Both the position numbers and the translations under genes were made by a program. The notes under the pieces were generated by a model, which was not told the DNA's origin, ran no database searches, and saw only the letters and a list, made by a program, of their open reading frames with translations. Positions 1 to 5,784 of a DNA stretch of 22,861 nucleotides are shown here, in pieces. Each line of letters begins with the position of its first letter. Position 1 is the stretch's first letter. The stretch is from a virus, in IMG/VR virus record IMGVR_UViG_3300050821_024063, positions 1-22,861 of that record; one strand, given 5' to 3'.

Positions 1-501
1 ATGGCTATAATTAAAAATATAGATCGTTTTTTATTGAGATTAGGAATAATACTATTTATTATATTAGGAGCAATATTTGTTTCAATGTTGAGTAGCTGTA
101 CTCCAGCTGAAAGATTAAAGAGTATTTTAAAGAAAAATCCTAATTTAATTTCAACAACTCACGATACAGTATACAAGAGAGAAATATATACTACAAAGGA
201 AGCAAGTAAAGATACTATATTTTCTTGGAAAGAAAATGAACATGATACAGTAATGATAAAAGAAGGTAATTTAAGAGTAGAGTATTATCACGTTCATGAT
301 TCGGTAGTTATAAAGGGAATGTGTGATACTTTACGTATAATAGAAAGAATACCTATTCAAGTTGATAATACTACTAAGATAGTTACAGCAGGTAAATCCT
401 GGTGGCAAGCTTTTAAAGATAATTCATTATTAGTTGTATGTGGAATGTTTTTAGTAATAATAATTTATATAGTTTTAAAGGTATTAAAAAAGCTTCCATG
501 A
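1..501 (+). CDS. Small lipoprotein with C-terminal membrane anchor; candidate unimolecular spanin
   Basis: This 166-residue protein has an N-terminal hydrophobic segment (about residues 10-30) ending in a lipobox-like LSSC, with Cys33 as the likely lipidated residue. A roughly 110-residue polar, Thr/Asp-rich periplasmic-type region follows, containing several DT-V/I strand-like repeats. After a WWQ motif there is a second hydrophobic segment (about 143-162) ending in basic residues. An outer-membrane lipoprotein plus an inner-membrane anchor in one chain is the known topology of unimolecular spanins, which join the two membranes in the last step of Gram-negative host lysis. Similar lipobox...WWQ-TM proteins recur in Bacteroidota phages, usually as hypotheticals. 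The ATG is the first base of the window, so a longer N-terminus cannot be excluded. The stop codon overlaps the next gene's start (ATGA). The topology is visible; the spanin role is inferred. Confidence 0.6.
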   Translation: MAIIKNIDRFLLRLGIILFIILGAIFVSMLSSCTPAERLKSILKKNPNLISTTHDTVYKREIYTTKEASKDTIFSWKENEHDTVMIKEGNLRVEYYHVHDSVVIKGMCDTLRIIERIPIQVDNTTKIVTAGKSWWQAFKDNSLLVVCGMFLVIIIYIVLKVLKKLP

Positions 502-1802
502 CTGAAATAGTAAAAACATTTGGACAACGTATAAAGGAGTTTTTTAGTTTTAAAGTTACTCCTATTGAAACTCTTGAAGGTTATCAGGGAAATAAAGAAT
601 TAGTTAAATCTTTATTTGATCAAGATATTATTGGTATTGATGAATATATTGAGCAGATAAAATTTCTTGATGATAAAATACAAGAAGTAATTAAAAAAGA
701 CACTTCATCAAAACAATATGCAGACGCTATTATTTTTAATGTTGATGGAGAAATTCTTTTTTTAAAGAGAAGCAGTCAAGATAAGTTTGCTCCAAACACA
801 TATGGATTACCAGGAGGACATATTGAAAAAGATGAAACACCAGAAGAAGCTGTTAAGAGAGAGGTAAGAGAAGAAACAGGTAAGAAAGTTGTAGAGTGTT
901 ATCAAATAGCTGTAAAAACGCTAGCTAATGGCGGTAAGATTTATTATTTTGTTTGTGCTGTAGAGGGTGTTGATGACTTTATTGTATTAGATAATGATGA
1001 ACATTATTCAGCACAATATATTCCAACTAAAGATTATGATAAATATGATTTTATTTTAGATTTAAAAGATACTATTCTTCAAATCCAGGATAAATTAAAG
1101 GGAAATGAAATTACAAAAGCATTAGAGAAATTAGAATTTATTACTATCAGTAATAAAGATAAATTAACTTCAATAAAAAAATTAACCGACGATAAGATAT
1201 TATCAGATACTTTCTTTTTACAATATATACAAGCATTTAATATTGCTTGGAGTGAAGATGAAGAAATAGAAAAATCTGAAAAGTTAGAATATAAGGGATA
1301 TGAAATAAATATGATTCCACTAAAGCATAAGTTGGGAATGTATAGTATGAATGCTACATTTAAAGGAGAATATAAAGCTGGAATTAAAGGTCCATCGATT
1401 AAAGAAGAGGGAATAGAATTCCTAAAAGGAGTTATTGATGGAGAAGTAAAGAAAGCTATGCAAGCAGGAAATACAACAGGAACTGATACAACAAATCAAA
1501 GCCTTACTATTCAACCTTTAAAAAAAGAAGATATAGAAAAAGCTGAAAAGACAGATAAGTATAAGAAGGATAAACAAGGAGGATTTATATATACTGGAGA
1601 TGAAAGTTTAGGTAAAGCTAAAGTAGCTGATTTGATTACTTTACCAAAAGATGTAAAAGGTACTAATTGTGGTAATTGTAAATTTATGAGTAATGGTTTT
1701 TGTAATAATGAAAATATACAATTACCAGTTACTGAAAAGATGTGTTGTTCATATTGGGATAGTGAAGGTGCTTTAAGAAGTTGGGAAGAAGAGAAAAAAT
1801 AA
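498..1802 (+). CDS. Nudix-domain head-module protein with C-terminal Cys cluster
   Basis: A 434-residue protein. I chose the ATG at 498 because it overlaps the upstream stop as ATGA; an in-frame ATG at 438 lies deep inside the previous gene. A helical N-terminal region (about 1-70) precedes a Nudix fold (about 73-190) with a complete Nudix box: G107, E113, then REVREETG at 121-128. Nudix enzymes hydrolyse nucleoside diphosphates linked to another group, so catalysis is plausible, but the substrate cannot be read from sequence. Residues 319-342 closely match residues 28-51 of the capsid protein encoded at 3446. The C-terminus carries C391, C394, C402 and C416-C417, a probable metal-binding cluster. 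Lying just before the prohead protease and capsid genes, it is likely a virion or prohead component. The Nudix assignment is firm; the head role is inferred. Confidence 0.85.
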   Translation: MTEIVKTFGQRIKEFFSFKVTPIETLEGYQGNKELVKSLFDQDIIGIDEYIEQIKFLDDKIQEVIKKDTSSKQYADAIIFNVDGEILFLKRSSQDKFAPNTYGLPGGHIEKDETPEEAVKREVREETGKKVVECYQIAVKTLANGGKIYYFVCAVEGVDDFIVLDNDEHYSAQYIPTKDYDKYDFILDLKDTILQIQDKLKGNEITKALEKLEFITISNKDKLTSIKKLTDDKILSDTFFLQYIQAFNIAWSEDEEIEKSEKLEYKGYEINMIPLKHKLGMYSMNATFKGEYKAGIKGPSIKEEGIEFLKGVIDGEVKKAMQAGNTTGTDTTNQSLTIQPLKKEDIEKAEKTDKYKKDKQGGFIYTGDESLGKAKVADLITLPKDVKGTNCGNCKFMSNGFCNNENIQLPVTEKMCCSYWDSEGALRSWEEEKK

Positions 1803-1837
1803 TTTTTGGTTTTTAGTTGTCTAAATGAAATTTTTAT

Positions 1838-1845
1838 TATCTTTA
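1838..1845 (+). promoter_or_regulatory. TATCTTTA promoter-like element before the protease gene
   Basis: TATCTTTA sits in the 88-nt gap between the Nudix gene and the protease gene, within a T-rich run (TTTTTATTATCTTTACG). It resembles the Bacteroidota -7 box TAnnTTTG with A for the last G. A TTG at 1817-1819, 18 nt upstream, could serve as the -33 element. The same octamer precedes five other transcription units in this window. Confidence 0.5.
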
Positions 1846-1855
1846 CGTTCTCTTC

Positions 1856-1866
1856 GATAAACGGTT
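1856..1866 (+). promoter_or_regulatory. GATAAnCGGTT leader element (protease gene)
   Basis: GATAAACGGTT ends 24 nt before the GTG start of the protease-scaffold gene and falls just after the predicted transcription start of the upstream TATCTTTA element, so it would lie in the 5' leader. The same 11-mer, differing only at position 6, precedes the capsid and sheath genes at similar distances. Its function is unknown; translation enhancement or RNA stability is possible. Confidence 0.45.
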
Positions 1867-1890
1867 CACTGAGTTCTAGTTTCTATTTTA

Positions 1891-3396
1891 GTGAGCAATT
1901 CAGAAAATTTTAAATTTTATTTACCAGCAGACCTCATTAAAGCTACTGATCCCAAAACGGGGAAAGAAAAGATGTTGGTTAAAGGTATAGCCTCGACTAC
2001 ATCTAAAGATAAGCAAGGAGAATTTCTTGATCCGTCTGGCTTTGATTTATCAAATTTTCAATGGTTAAACTGGAATCATTTAGGAAAAGATGATCCAGGT
2101 AAAATTATAGGGGAACCTACTAAAGCGCAAGTTACTGCAAATAATGAATTATATATAGAGGGAATGTTATATCCTGAAGTTGATGCTGCTAAAGCAACCC
2201 ATGCTTTAATGAAAGCATTACAGAATTCACCTTCAGGCAATAAGCTTTCTCTTTCAGTAGAAGGTAAAGTGTTAGAGCGTGGTTCTAAGGATCCTAAAAA
2301 TCCTTTATACAATAAAGTAACTAAATCACGTATTACAGCAGTAGCTCTTTGTCCTACACCTATAAATGGTGATACTTGGGTAGATCTTGTAACAAAAGGC
2401 GTTACTGATGATATGTTTAAGAGCGCTGAATATGATAACGACACAAAACAAATACTTGATATAGTGGAAAAGCCTGTAGAAGAAGTTACTATAAAAGAAT
2501 TACGCAAGAGCGATATATATGAAAGGATAGTAATGAAATATCCTGACATACATCCAGAACAAGCAACATCGGTTTATAATTTAATTTTAAAAGTAGCAAC
2601 AATGGAACAAAACAAAACGGTTTCTGATGAAACTCTGAAAAAGTCCTTCGCTATCTTAGACTTAGCTTCTGAGGAAATCGCGAAGGCGGAAAAGAAAGAT
2701 GATAAGAAAGAAGAACCGAAGGATGATGATGAAGACAAAGACATGACAGAAAAAGCTTTTAGTCATGCTAAGGAAATGAAGAAAAGTGGTATGAAGAAAG
2801 AAGAAGCTAAGGATAAGCTTATTAAGAAAGGGTACAACGAAAAGGTTGTTGAAAAAGCTCTTCAAAAGGCCGAATCTGAAAGCGAAGGTTGGAAGCAAGA
2901 AGGTAAAAACGATAAAGAAGAAGAAACTACAACTGCTGCAAGAGAAGTAAAAAAATCTCTTGATGGAGTTACTGATTTGATTAAGGCGCAAGATGGTAAA
3001 TTTAAAGCATTAGGAAATATAATGCTTGCTCAACAAGAAGAAATAGGGGAATTGAAAAAATCTCTTACATCCATTGGAGAAGAAAATGCTACTTTAAAAG
3101 ATACTATTCAAAAGATTGCTGAAACTCCAAATACAAGGAAATCAGTTTCTGTAAAATCTTATTCTGAAAAGTTTGAGAAATCAACAGATGGTAAACATAT
3201 CTACAACATTGCAAGTAATGCTGATAAGAAAGCATTAAGAGCTAAGTTACATGATCTCTCAGAATTGAATAAGAGTGAGAAATTCGATGTTGGTTTAGCT
3301 AAAGCAGCACAAAACCTTGAATTATCTGGCATCTTAACAACTCAAGATGTTCAGCTTTTAGCAAAGCATGATATTAAAGTTGTTCTTGAGAAATAG
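1891..3396 (+). CDS. Prohead protease fused to scaffold-like C-terminal domain
   Basis: A 501-residue protein starting with GTG. Residues about 8-165 resemble HK97/S78-type prohead proteases: a KGIAST strand at 31-36, a WLNWNH motif with likely catalytic His63, and an LSLSVEGKV segment with likely nucleophile Ser122 (Ser120 is the alternative). A helical linker follows. Residues about 238-501 are very rich in Lys, Glu and Asp with coiled-coil character (for example 330-410), as expected for an internal scaffold. Protease-scaffold fusions mature phage proheads: the scaffold directs shell assembly and is then cleaved. The neighbours, a Nudix head protein and the capsid gene, support this. The gene has its own TATCTTTA element and GATAAnCGGTT leader, whose spacing supports the GTG start. 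An in-frame ATG at 2602 could give a separate scaffold product. The protease call is solid by motif; exact catalytic residues are inferred. Confidence 0.82.
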   Translation: MSNSENFKFYLPADLIKATDPKTGKEKMLVKGIASTTSKDKQGEFLDPSGFDLSNFQWLNWNHLGKDDPGKIIGEPTKAQVTANNELYIEGMLYPEVDAAKATHALMKALQNSPSGNKLSLSVEGKVLERGSKDPKNPLYNKVTKSRITAVALCPTPINGDTWVDLVTKGVTDDMFKSAEYDNDTKQILDIVEKPVEEVTIKELRKSDIYERIVMKYPDIHPEQATSVYNLILKVATMEQNKTVSDETLKKSFAILDLASEEIAKAEKKDDKKEEPKDDDEDKDMTEKAFSHAKEMKKSGMKKEEAKDKLIKKGYNEKVVEKALQKAESESEGWKQEGKNDKEEETTTAAREVKKSLDGVTDLIKAQDGKFKALGNIMLAQQEEIGELKKSLTSIGEENATLKDTIQKIAETPNTRKSVSVKSYSEKFEKSTDGKHIYNIASNADKKALRAKLHDLSELNKSEKFDVGLAKAAQNLELSGILTTQDVQLLAKHDIKVVLEK

Positions 3397-3411
3397 ACTT
3401 TTTTAAAATAC

Positions 3412-3422
3412 GATAAGCGGTT
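3412..3422 (+). promoter_or_regulatory. GATAAnCGGTT leader element (capsid gene)
   Basis: GATAAGCGGTT ends 23 nt before the capsid ATG in the 49-nt gap after the protease stop. The match extends one base upstream (CGATAA) to the protease-leader copy. No TATCTTTA element is visible here, so the motif is not simply part of that promoter. Confidence 0.45.
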
Positions 3423-3445
3423 GATTTTATAACAAAGAAAACATC

Positions 3446-4936
3446 ATGGAAGGAGACGACGTAAGTTTGCAAGATTATCAAGGTGGATTCCTTGGCGGCC
3501 AAGCAGAAGGCGCTATGGAACTCTTGAAAGCCATGCAAGCAGGACAGATTACTGGTCGCGATACTGCGAATCAGAGCTTAACAATGGAGCCTCTGAAAGC
3601 AGAAAGCTTAGAGACAACTCTTAAATTGTTAGAATACAGGCAAAAGGATATCCGCCTATTAAATAGGATGCCTAAATTAACAGCATACAATACAGTAGAG
3701 GAGTTCTTGCAATTAGAATCTTATGGTCAGCAAGCTGGCGGGTTCTATAACGAAGGTGAACTTTCGGATGTTCAGGATTCTAGTTACGTAAGGCGTGCTT
3801 CTTTAATTAAGTACATTCAAGTAACAGGTGAAGTAACCATGCAAGCTCAAATGGTTCGCTCATTTGTTGATGCAATGCGCCAGGAAGTTGAAAATAAAAC
3901 AATGTGGATTCAGAGAAGAGCAAATATTGCCTTAACACAAGGTAATTCAAATACAGTTCCTCAAGAATTTGATTCATTGTATGTTCAACATGCTAATATA
4001 GGTACTGGAAGTGGAGATTATCTATATCCATCTCTTGCAGCATATTATGGTTCAAACGTAGTAATTGATCTTAGAGGTGAGTCTTTAAAACAGATTCATG
4101 TTGAAGAAGGAGCAGTAGCTGTAGATGCGAATTATGGTAACGTAAGTGATCTATTTGCACCGACTTCAGTTATTTCAACTTTATCTCAAGACTATTTTGC
4201 TAGTCAAAGAATTATGTTGAATGCAGGTAATCCTGATGCTTATAAAGGTCAAATAGGTACAGTAGCAAAATCAATTGCAACTACAATTGGTGATGTTGCT
4301 TTGCAACCTGATAAGTTTATTAATAAATATAATACTAATGGTATTACTACTGCAACTCCTGCAACTTCAAATAAGGCACCATCAGCTCCTACTGCTACTA
4401 GCAGAACTTTAGTATCTGATGCTGGTTCTTCTTATCAAACAGGAGATGCTGGAGCAGTGTATTATGGCGTTACAGCATTTAATCGTTATGGTGAATCAGC
4501 TATGGTAGTTATAGGTGCTTCTGTAACCTTAGCAGCAGCTTATTCAGTAGATTTAATCTTTACTGCAACTGCAGGCGCATACGCTCCTACAGGTTACAGG
4601 ATCTATCGTACGTTAGTAGGCGGTGCTTCAACAGGCACTTTCTATCCATTGTTTGACGTAGCTGTATCTGATTTGGCAAATGGTTATGATGGTGCTGCTG
4701 CACTTGCAATTCGTGATCGTGGTAGGATTCTTCCTAATACTGAAACTGCCTTTTTAACTGAAATGGTAGATGATGTATTAAGTTACAAGCAACTTGCTCC
4801 TATCAGTAAACTTGATTTGGCAATCATAAGTATGAGTCGTAGGTTTATAGCATTCAGTTTTGCTACTCCTCAGCTATATACTCCAAAGAAGTTTGTGAAG
4901 TTTGTGAATTGCGGTAAGGTACTTACCAATCCTTAA
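3446..4936 (+). CDS. Major capsid protein with Ig/FN3-like insertion
   Basis: A 496-residue protein forming the icosahedral shell. Following the Gly/Gln-rich N-terminus, residues 51-135 (SLETTLKLL, then a QKDIRLLNRMPK segment, EEFLQLESYG, GGFYNEGELS, SSYVRR) match a capsid-protein family common in phages of anaerobes and Bacteroidota. It directly follows the protease-scaffold gene, the canonical position. Residues about 305-415 form a Ser/Thr/Ala-rich segment with a YYGVTAFNRYGES strand and a GYRIYRT strand, typical of an Ig/FN3-like surface domain inserted in the capsid fold. Residues 28-51 repeat a segment of the upstream Nudix protein and may belong to a cleaved or targeting N-terminal region. 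The gene is noticeably richer in G and C, especially in its first 450 bases, than its neighbours, consistent with codon optimisation for high expression. A strong terminator follows. Confidence 0.9.
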   Translation: MEGDDVSLQDYQGGFLGGQAEGAMELLKAMQAGQITGRDTANQSLTMEPLKAESLETTLKLLEYRQKDIRLLNRMPKLTAYNTVEEFLQLESYGQQAGGFYNEGELSDVQDSSYVRRASLIKYIQVTGEVTMQAQMVRSFVDAMRQEVENKTMWIQRRANIALTQGNSNTVPQEFDSLYVQHANIGTGSGDYLYPSLAAYYGSNVVIDLRGESLKQIHVEEGAVAVDANYGNVSDLFAPTSVISTLSQDYFASQRIMLNAGNPDAYKGQIGTVAKSIATTIGDVALQPDKFINKYNTNGITTATPATSNKAPSAPTATSRTLVSDAGSSYQTGDAGAVYYGVTAFNRYGESAMVVIGASVTLAAAYSVDLIFTATAGAYAPTGYRIYRTLVGGASTGTFYPLFDVAVSDLANGYDGAAALAIRDRGRILPNTETAFLTEMVDDVLSYKQLAPISKLDLAIISMSRRFIAFSFATPQLYTPKKFVKFVNCGKVLTNP

Positions 4937-4958
4937 TCGGTAGGTAATTAAAAATAAG

Positions 4959-4988
4959 AAAAAGGAGAGTTAAATACTCTCCTTTTTT
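4959..4988 (+). terminator. Rho-independent terminator after the capsid gene
   Basis: A perfect 10-bp stem, AAAGGAGAGT (4961-4970) with ACTCTCCTTT (4976-4985), has loop TAAAT and runs into six T residues (4983-4988). It closes the head operon and insulates the tmRNA unit that starts about 50 bases later. Confidence 0.93.
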
Positions 4989-5021
4989 GTTATATAAAGA
5001 TATTTTCTATATTTAGAAATT

Positions 5022-5029
5022 GTTCTTTG
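5022..5029 (+). promoter_or_regulatory. Possible -7 element for the tmRNA
   Basis: GTTCTTTG ends 7 nt before the first base of the tmRNA acceptor stem (G5036). It partly matches the Bacteroidota TAnnTTTG -7 box (TTTG kept, TA not). Its position relative to the mature 5' end fits, but no convincing -33 box is seen. Confidence 0.4.
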
Positions 5030-5035
5030 ATATAT

Positions 5036-5369
5036 GGGGCCGATAGGTTTCGACAGGTAATGTAATTATAATATTTAAGTACCGCATGTTAGTAAGCGGT
5101 TAATAAATTACTTTCACAATTACAAAAGGCAAGGTTAAATATCTTCCTGGAGTTATGGCTGCTAAAGCAACCAATACTTGCGAGTTGAGAAAAGTAGCGT
5201 AAGCTATTCTTAGGAACAGAAATTCTCAAATAGTTATATTTCTATAAAAAATAAAAATTGCTCTCTCATTCTTTTGTTAGTACGATAGTAAGATAAATTA
5301 ACTAACTAAACTTATAACAACTATTATGAGGATTTATTTTGGACAGGGGTTCAAATCCCCTCGGCTCCA
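5036..5369 (+). ncRNA. ssrA: Transfer-messenger RNA (tmRNA) encoded by the phage
   Basis: tmRNA rescues stalled ribosomes, acting first as an alanyl-tRNA and then as a short mRNA that tags the nascent chain. A 7-bp acceptor stem pairs GGGGCCG (5036-5042) with CGGCTCC (5362-5368), with discriminator A5369. The D-arm region carries the hallmark TTTCGACAGG. The T-arm has a 5-bp stem (5345-5349 with 5357-5361) and loop TTCAAAT. CCA is not encoded. An H-type pseudoknot PK1 is complete: 5081-5085 with 5096-5100, and 5091-5095 with 5108-5112. Helix H5 pairs 5185-5191 with 5223-5229 and 5193-5198 with 5203-5208, placing the tag stop TAA (5200-5202) in its apical loop, as in known tmRNAs. The frame ending there can resume at GGC 5128 (15 nt after PK1; 24-residue tag ending TCELRKVA) or at a later codon such as ATG 5155. 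The unit is flanked by terminators. Identity is firm; the resume codon is inferred. Confidence 0.95.
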
Positions 5370-5373
5370 CAAA

Positions 5374-5500
5374 CTCTGATTCGCCGTTAGAGAAGACTCT
5401 TATACAACAACGGACAAGGCTAAGATGGGTAGCAATTCTCTTATGAAAGGTAAAGGAAGTCCCAATAGGTAGCGGGTGGTTGACCAGGTATAAGAGTCTT
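5374..5500 (+). ncRNA. Compact structured RNA of unknown class downstream of tmRNA
   Basis: A perfect 13-bp stem (5393-5405 with 5488-5500, AAGACTCTTATAC and its complement) encloses 82 nt that are much richer in G than the surroundings. Directly abutting its 5' base is a hairpin (CTCTGA 5374-5379 with TTAGAG 5387-5392, loop TTCGCCG), so the two helices could stack coaxially. The hairpin loop/stem CCGTT (5384-5388) can alternatively pair with AACGG (5409-5413). Inside are a GCTA/TAGC hairpin (5419-5433), a short GGAC/GTCC pairing (5412-5415 with 5459-5462), and two copies each of GGTAGC (5428, 5468) and CTCTTAT (5397, 5438). The second CTCTTAT could compete for the 3' arm. No start codon with a sensible frame is evident. 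It lies 5 nt after the tmRNA and just before a terminator, so the two are probably co-transcribed and cut apart. I do not recognise the class. Confidence 0.6.
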
Positions 5501-5690
5501 AATTTAAAGTAGTAAACCAGATTACTTTTTTGTCTTTATTTGGAATAGACTTATCATAAGGATATTGATAAGTAAGTATTAAAGTAACATCTTCTGTATC
5601 TTTATTCAATTCAATATATATCTCAGTATGAGGAATGAAAAAGTTATGATTATTAGGTATATTAGTTTCTTTATTCATATTCTTATACAT
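5499..5690 (-). CDS. Small hypothetical protein on the opposite strand
   Basis: This is the only plausible minus-strand gene: up to 63 codons, reading toward the RNA island. It occupies the otherwise unexplained 160 bases after the terminator. A minus-strand TATCTTTA element (5703-5696) lies only five bases before the first ATG (5690). With a transcription start about 7 nt past that box, the second ATG (5678, giving 59 residues) may be the true start. The protein is hydrophilic, Asn/Lys/Thr-rich, with an alternating IYIELN...VTLILTYQYPY segment that suggests a small beta structure. It has no signal peptide, membrane segment or family I recognise. Its last codons overlap the terminator at 5506-5531 and the final two bases of the structured RNA, so the two transcripts would be antisense at their 3' ends. 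It could still be a chance frame. Confidence 0.4.
   Translation of the reverse strand: MYKNMNKETNIPNNHNFFIPHTEIYIELNKDTEDVTLILTYQYPYDKSIPNKDKKVIWFTTLN
5506..5531 (+). terminator. Probable terminator of the tmRNA/structured-RNA unit
   Basis: AAAGTAGT (5506-5513) pairs with ATTACTTT (5521-5528) through one G-U, with loop AAACCAG and a T run to 5531. The stem is AU-rich and weaker than the one at 4959. It lies within the 3' end of the opposing small gene. Confidence 0.6.
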
Positions 5691-5695
5691 ACCAA

Positions 5696-5703
5696 TAAAG
5701 ATA
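5696..5703 (-). promoter_or_regulatory. Minus-strand TATCTTTA element before the small opposing gene
   Basis: Read on the minus strand this is TATCTTTA followed by TTGGT and an ATG. It matches the plus-strand promoter-like elements and faces away from the one at 5735, about 31 bases off, giving a divergent arrangement. Confidence 0.35.
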
Positions 5704-5734
5704 AGTTAAAATTCATTTATTGAGAAAAAAATAT

Positions 5735-5742
5735 TATCTTTA
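5735..5742 (+). promoter_or_regulatory. TATCTTTA promoter-like element before the neck operon
   Basis: ATTATCTTTATA follows an A-run and lies 42 nt before the ATG at 5785. It restarts transcription after the RNA island and would drive the connector and neck genes to 9429. Confidence 0.5.
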
Positions 5743-5784
5743 TATTCCTTTATTATTAACAAAACTAATCTAAAAATCGAAATC

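Noticed and set aside
438-497. Upstream in-frame extension of the Nudix protein
   Set aside because: The extra 20 codons overlap the coding sequence of the preceding membrane protein, whereas the ATGA overlap at 498 is a typical coupled start.
2076-2991. Two minus-strand open frames inside the protease-scaffold gene
   Set aside because: They are antisense to a clearly coding gene, have low-complexity Phe/Ser/Leu composition mirroring the Lys/Glu-rich scaffold, and no promoter-like element of their own.
4886-4908. Tandem GAAGTTTGTG words near the end of the capsid gene
   Set aside because: They encode a conserved-looking KKFVKFVNC peptide and show no sign of being more than local codon repetition.
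5467-5480. AGGTAGCGGG in the structured RNA as a c-di-GMP riboswitch (GEMM-I) core
   Set aside because: The word matches part of that class, but the required first helix, GNRA loop and ordering are absent, and there is no regulated gene downstream on this strand.
5374-5500. RNase P RNA, SRP RNA or hammerhead ribozyme
   Set aside because: I looked for the conserved GAGGAAAGTCC, GGTCCGGAAGGAAGC and CTGANGA...GAAA cores and none fits.
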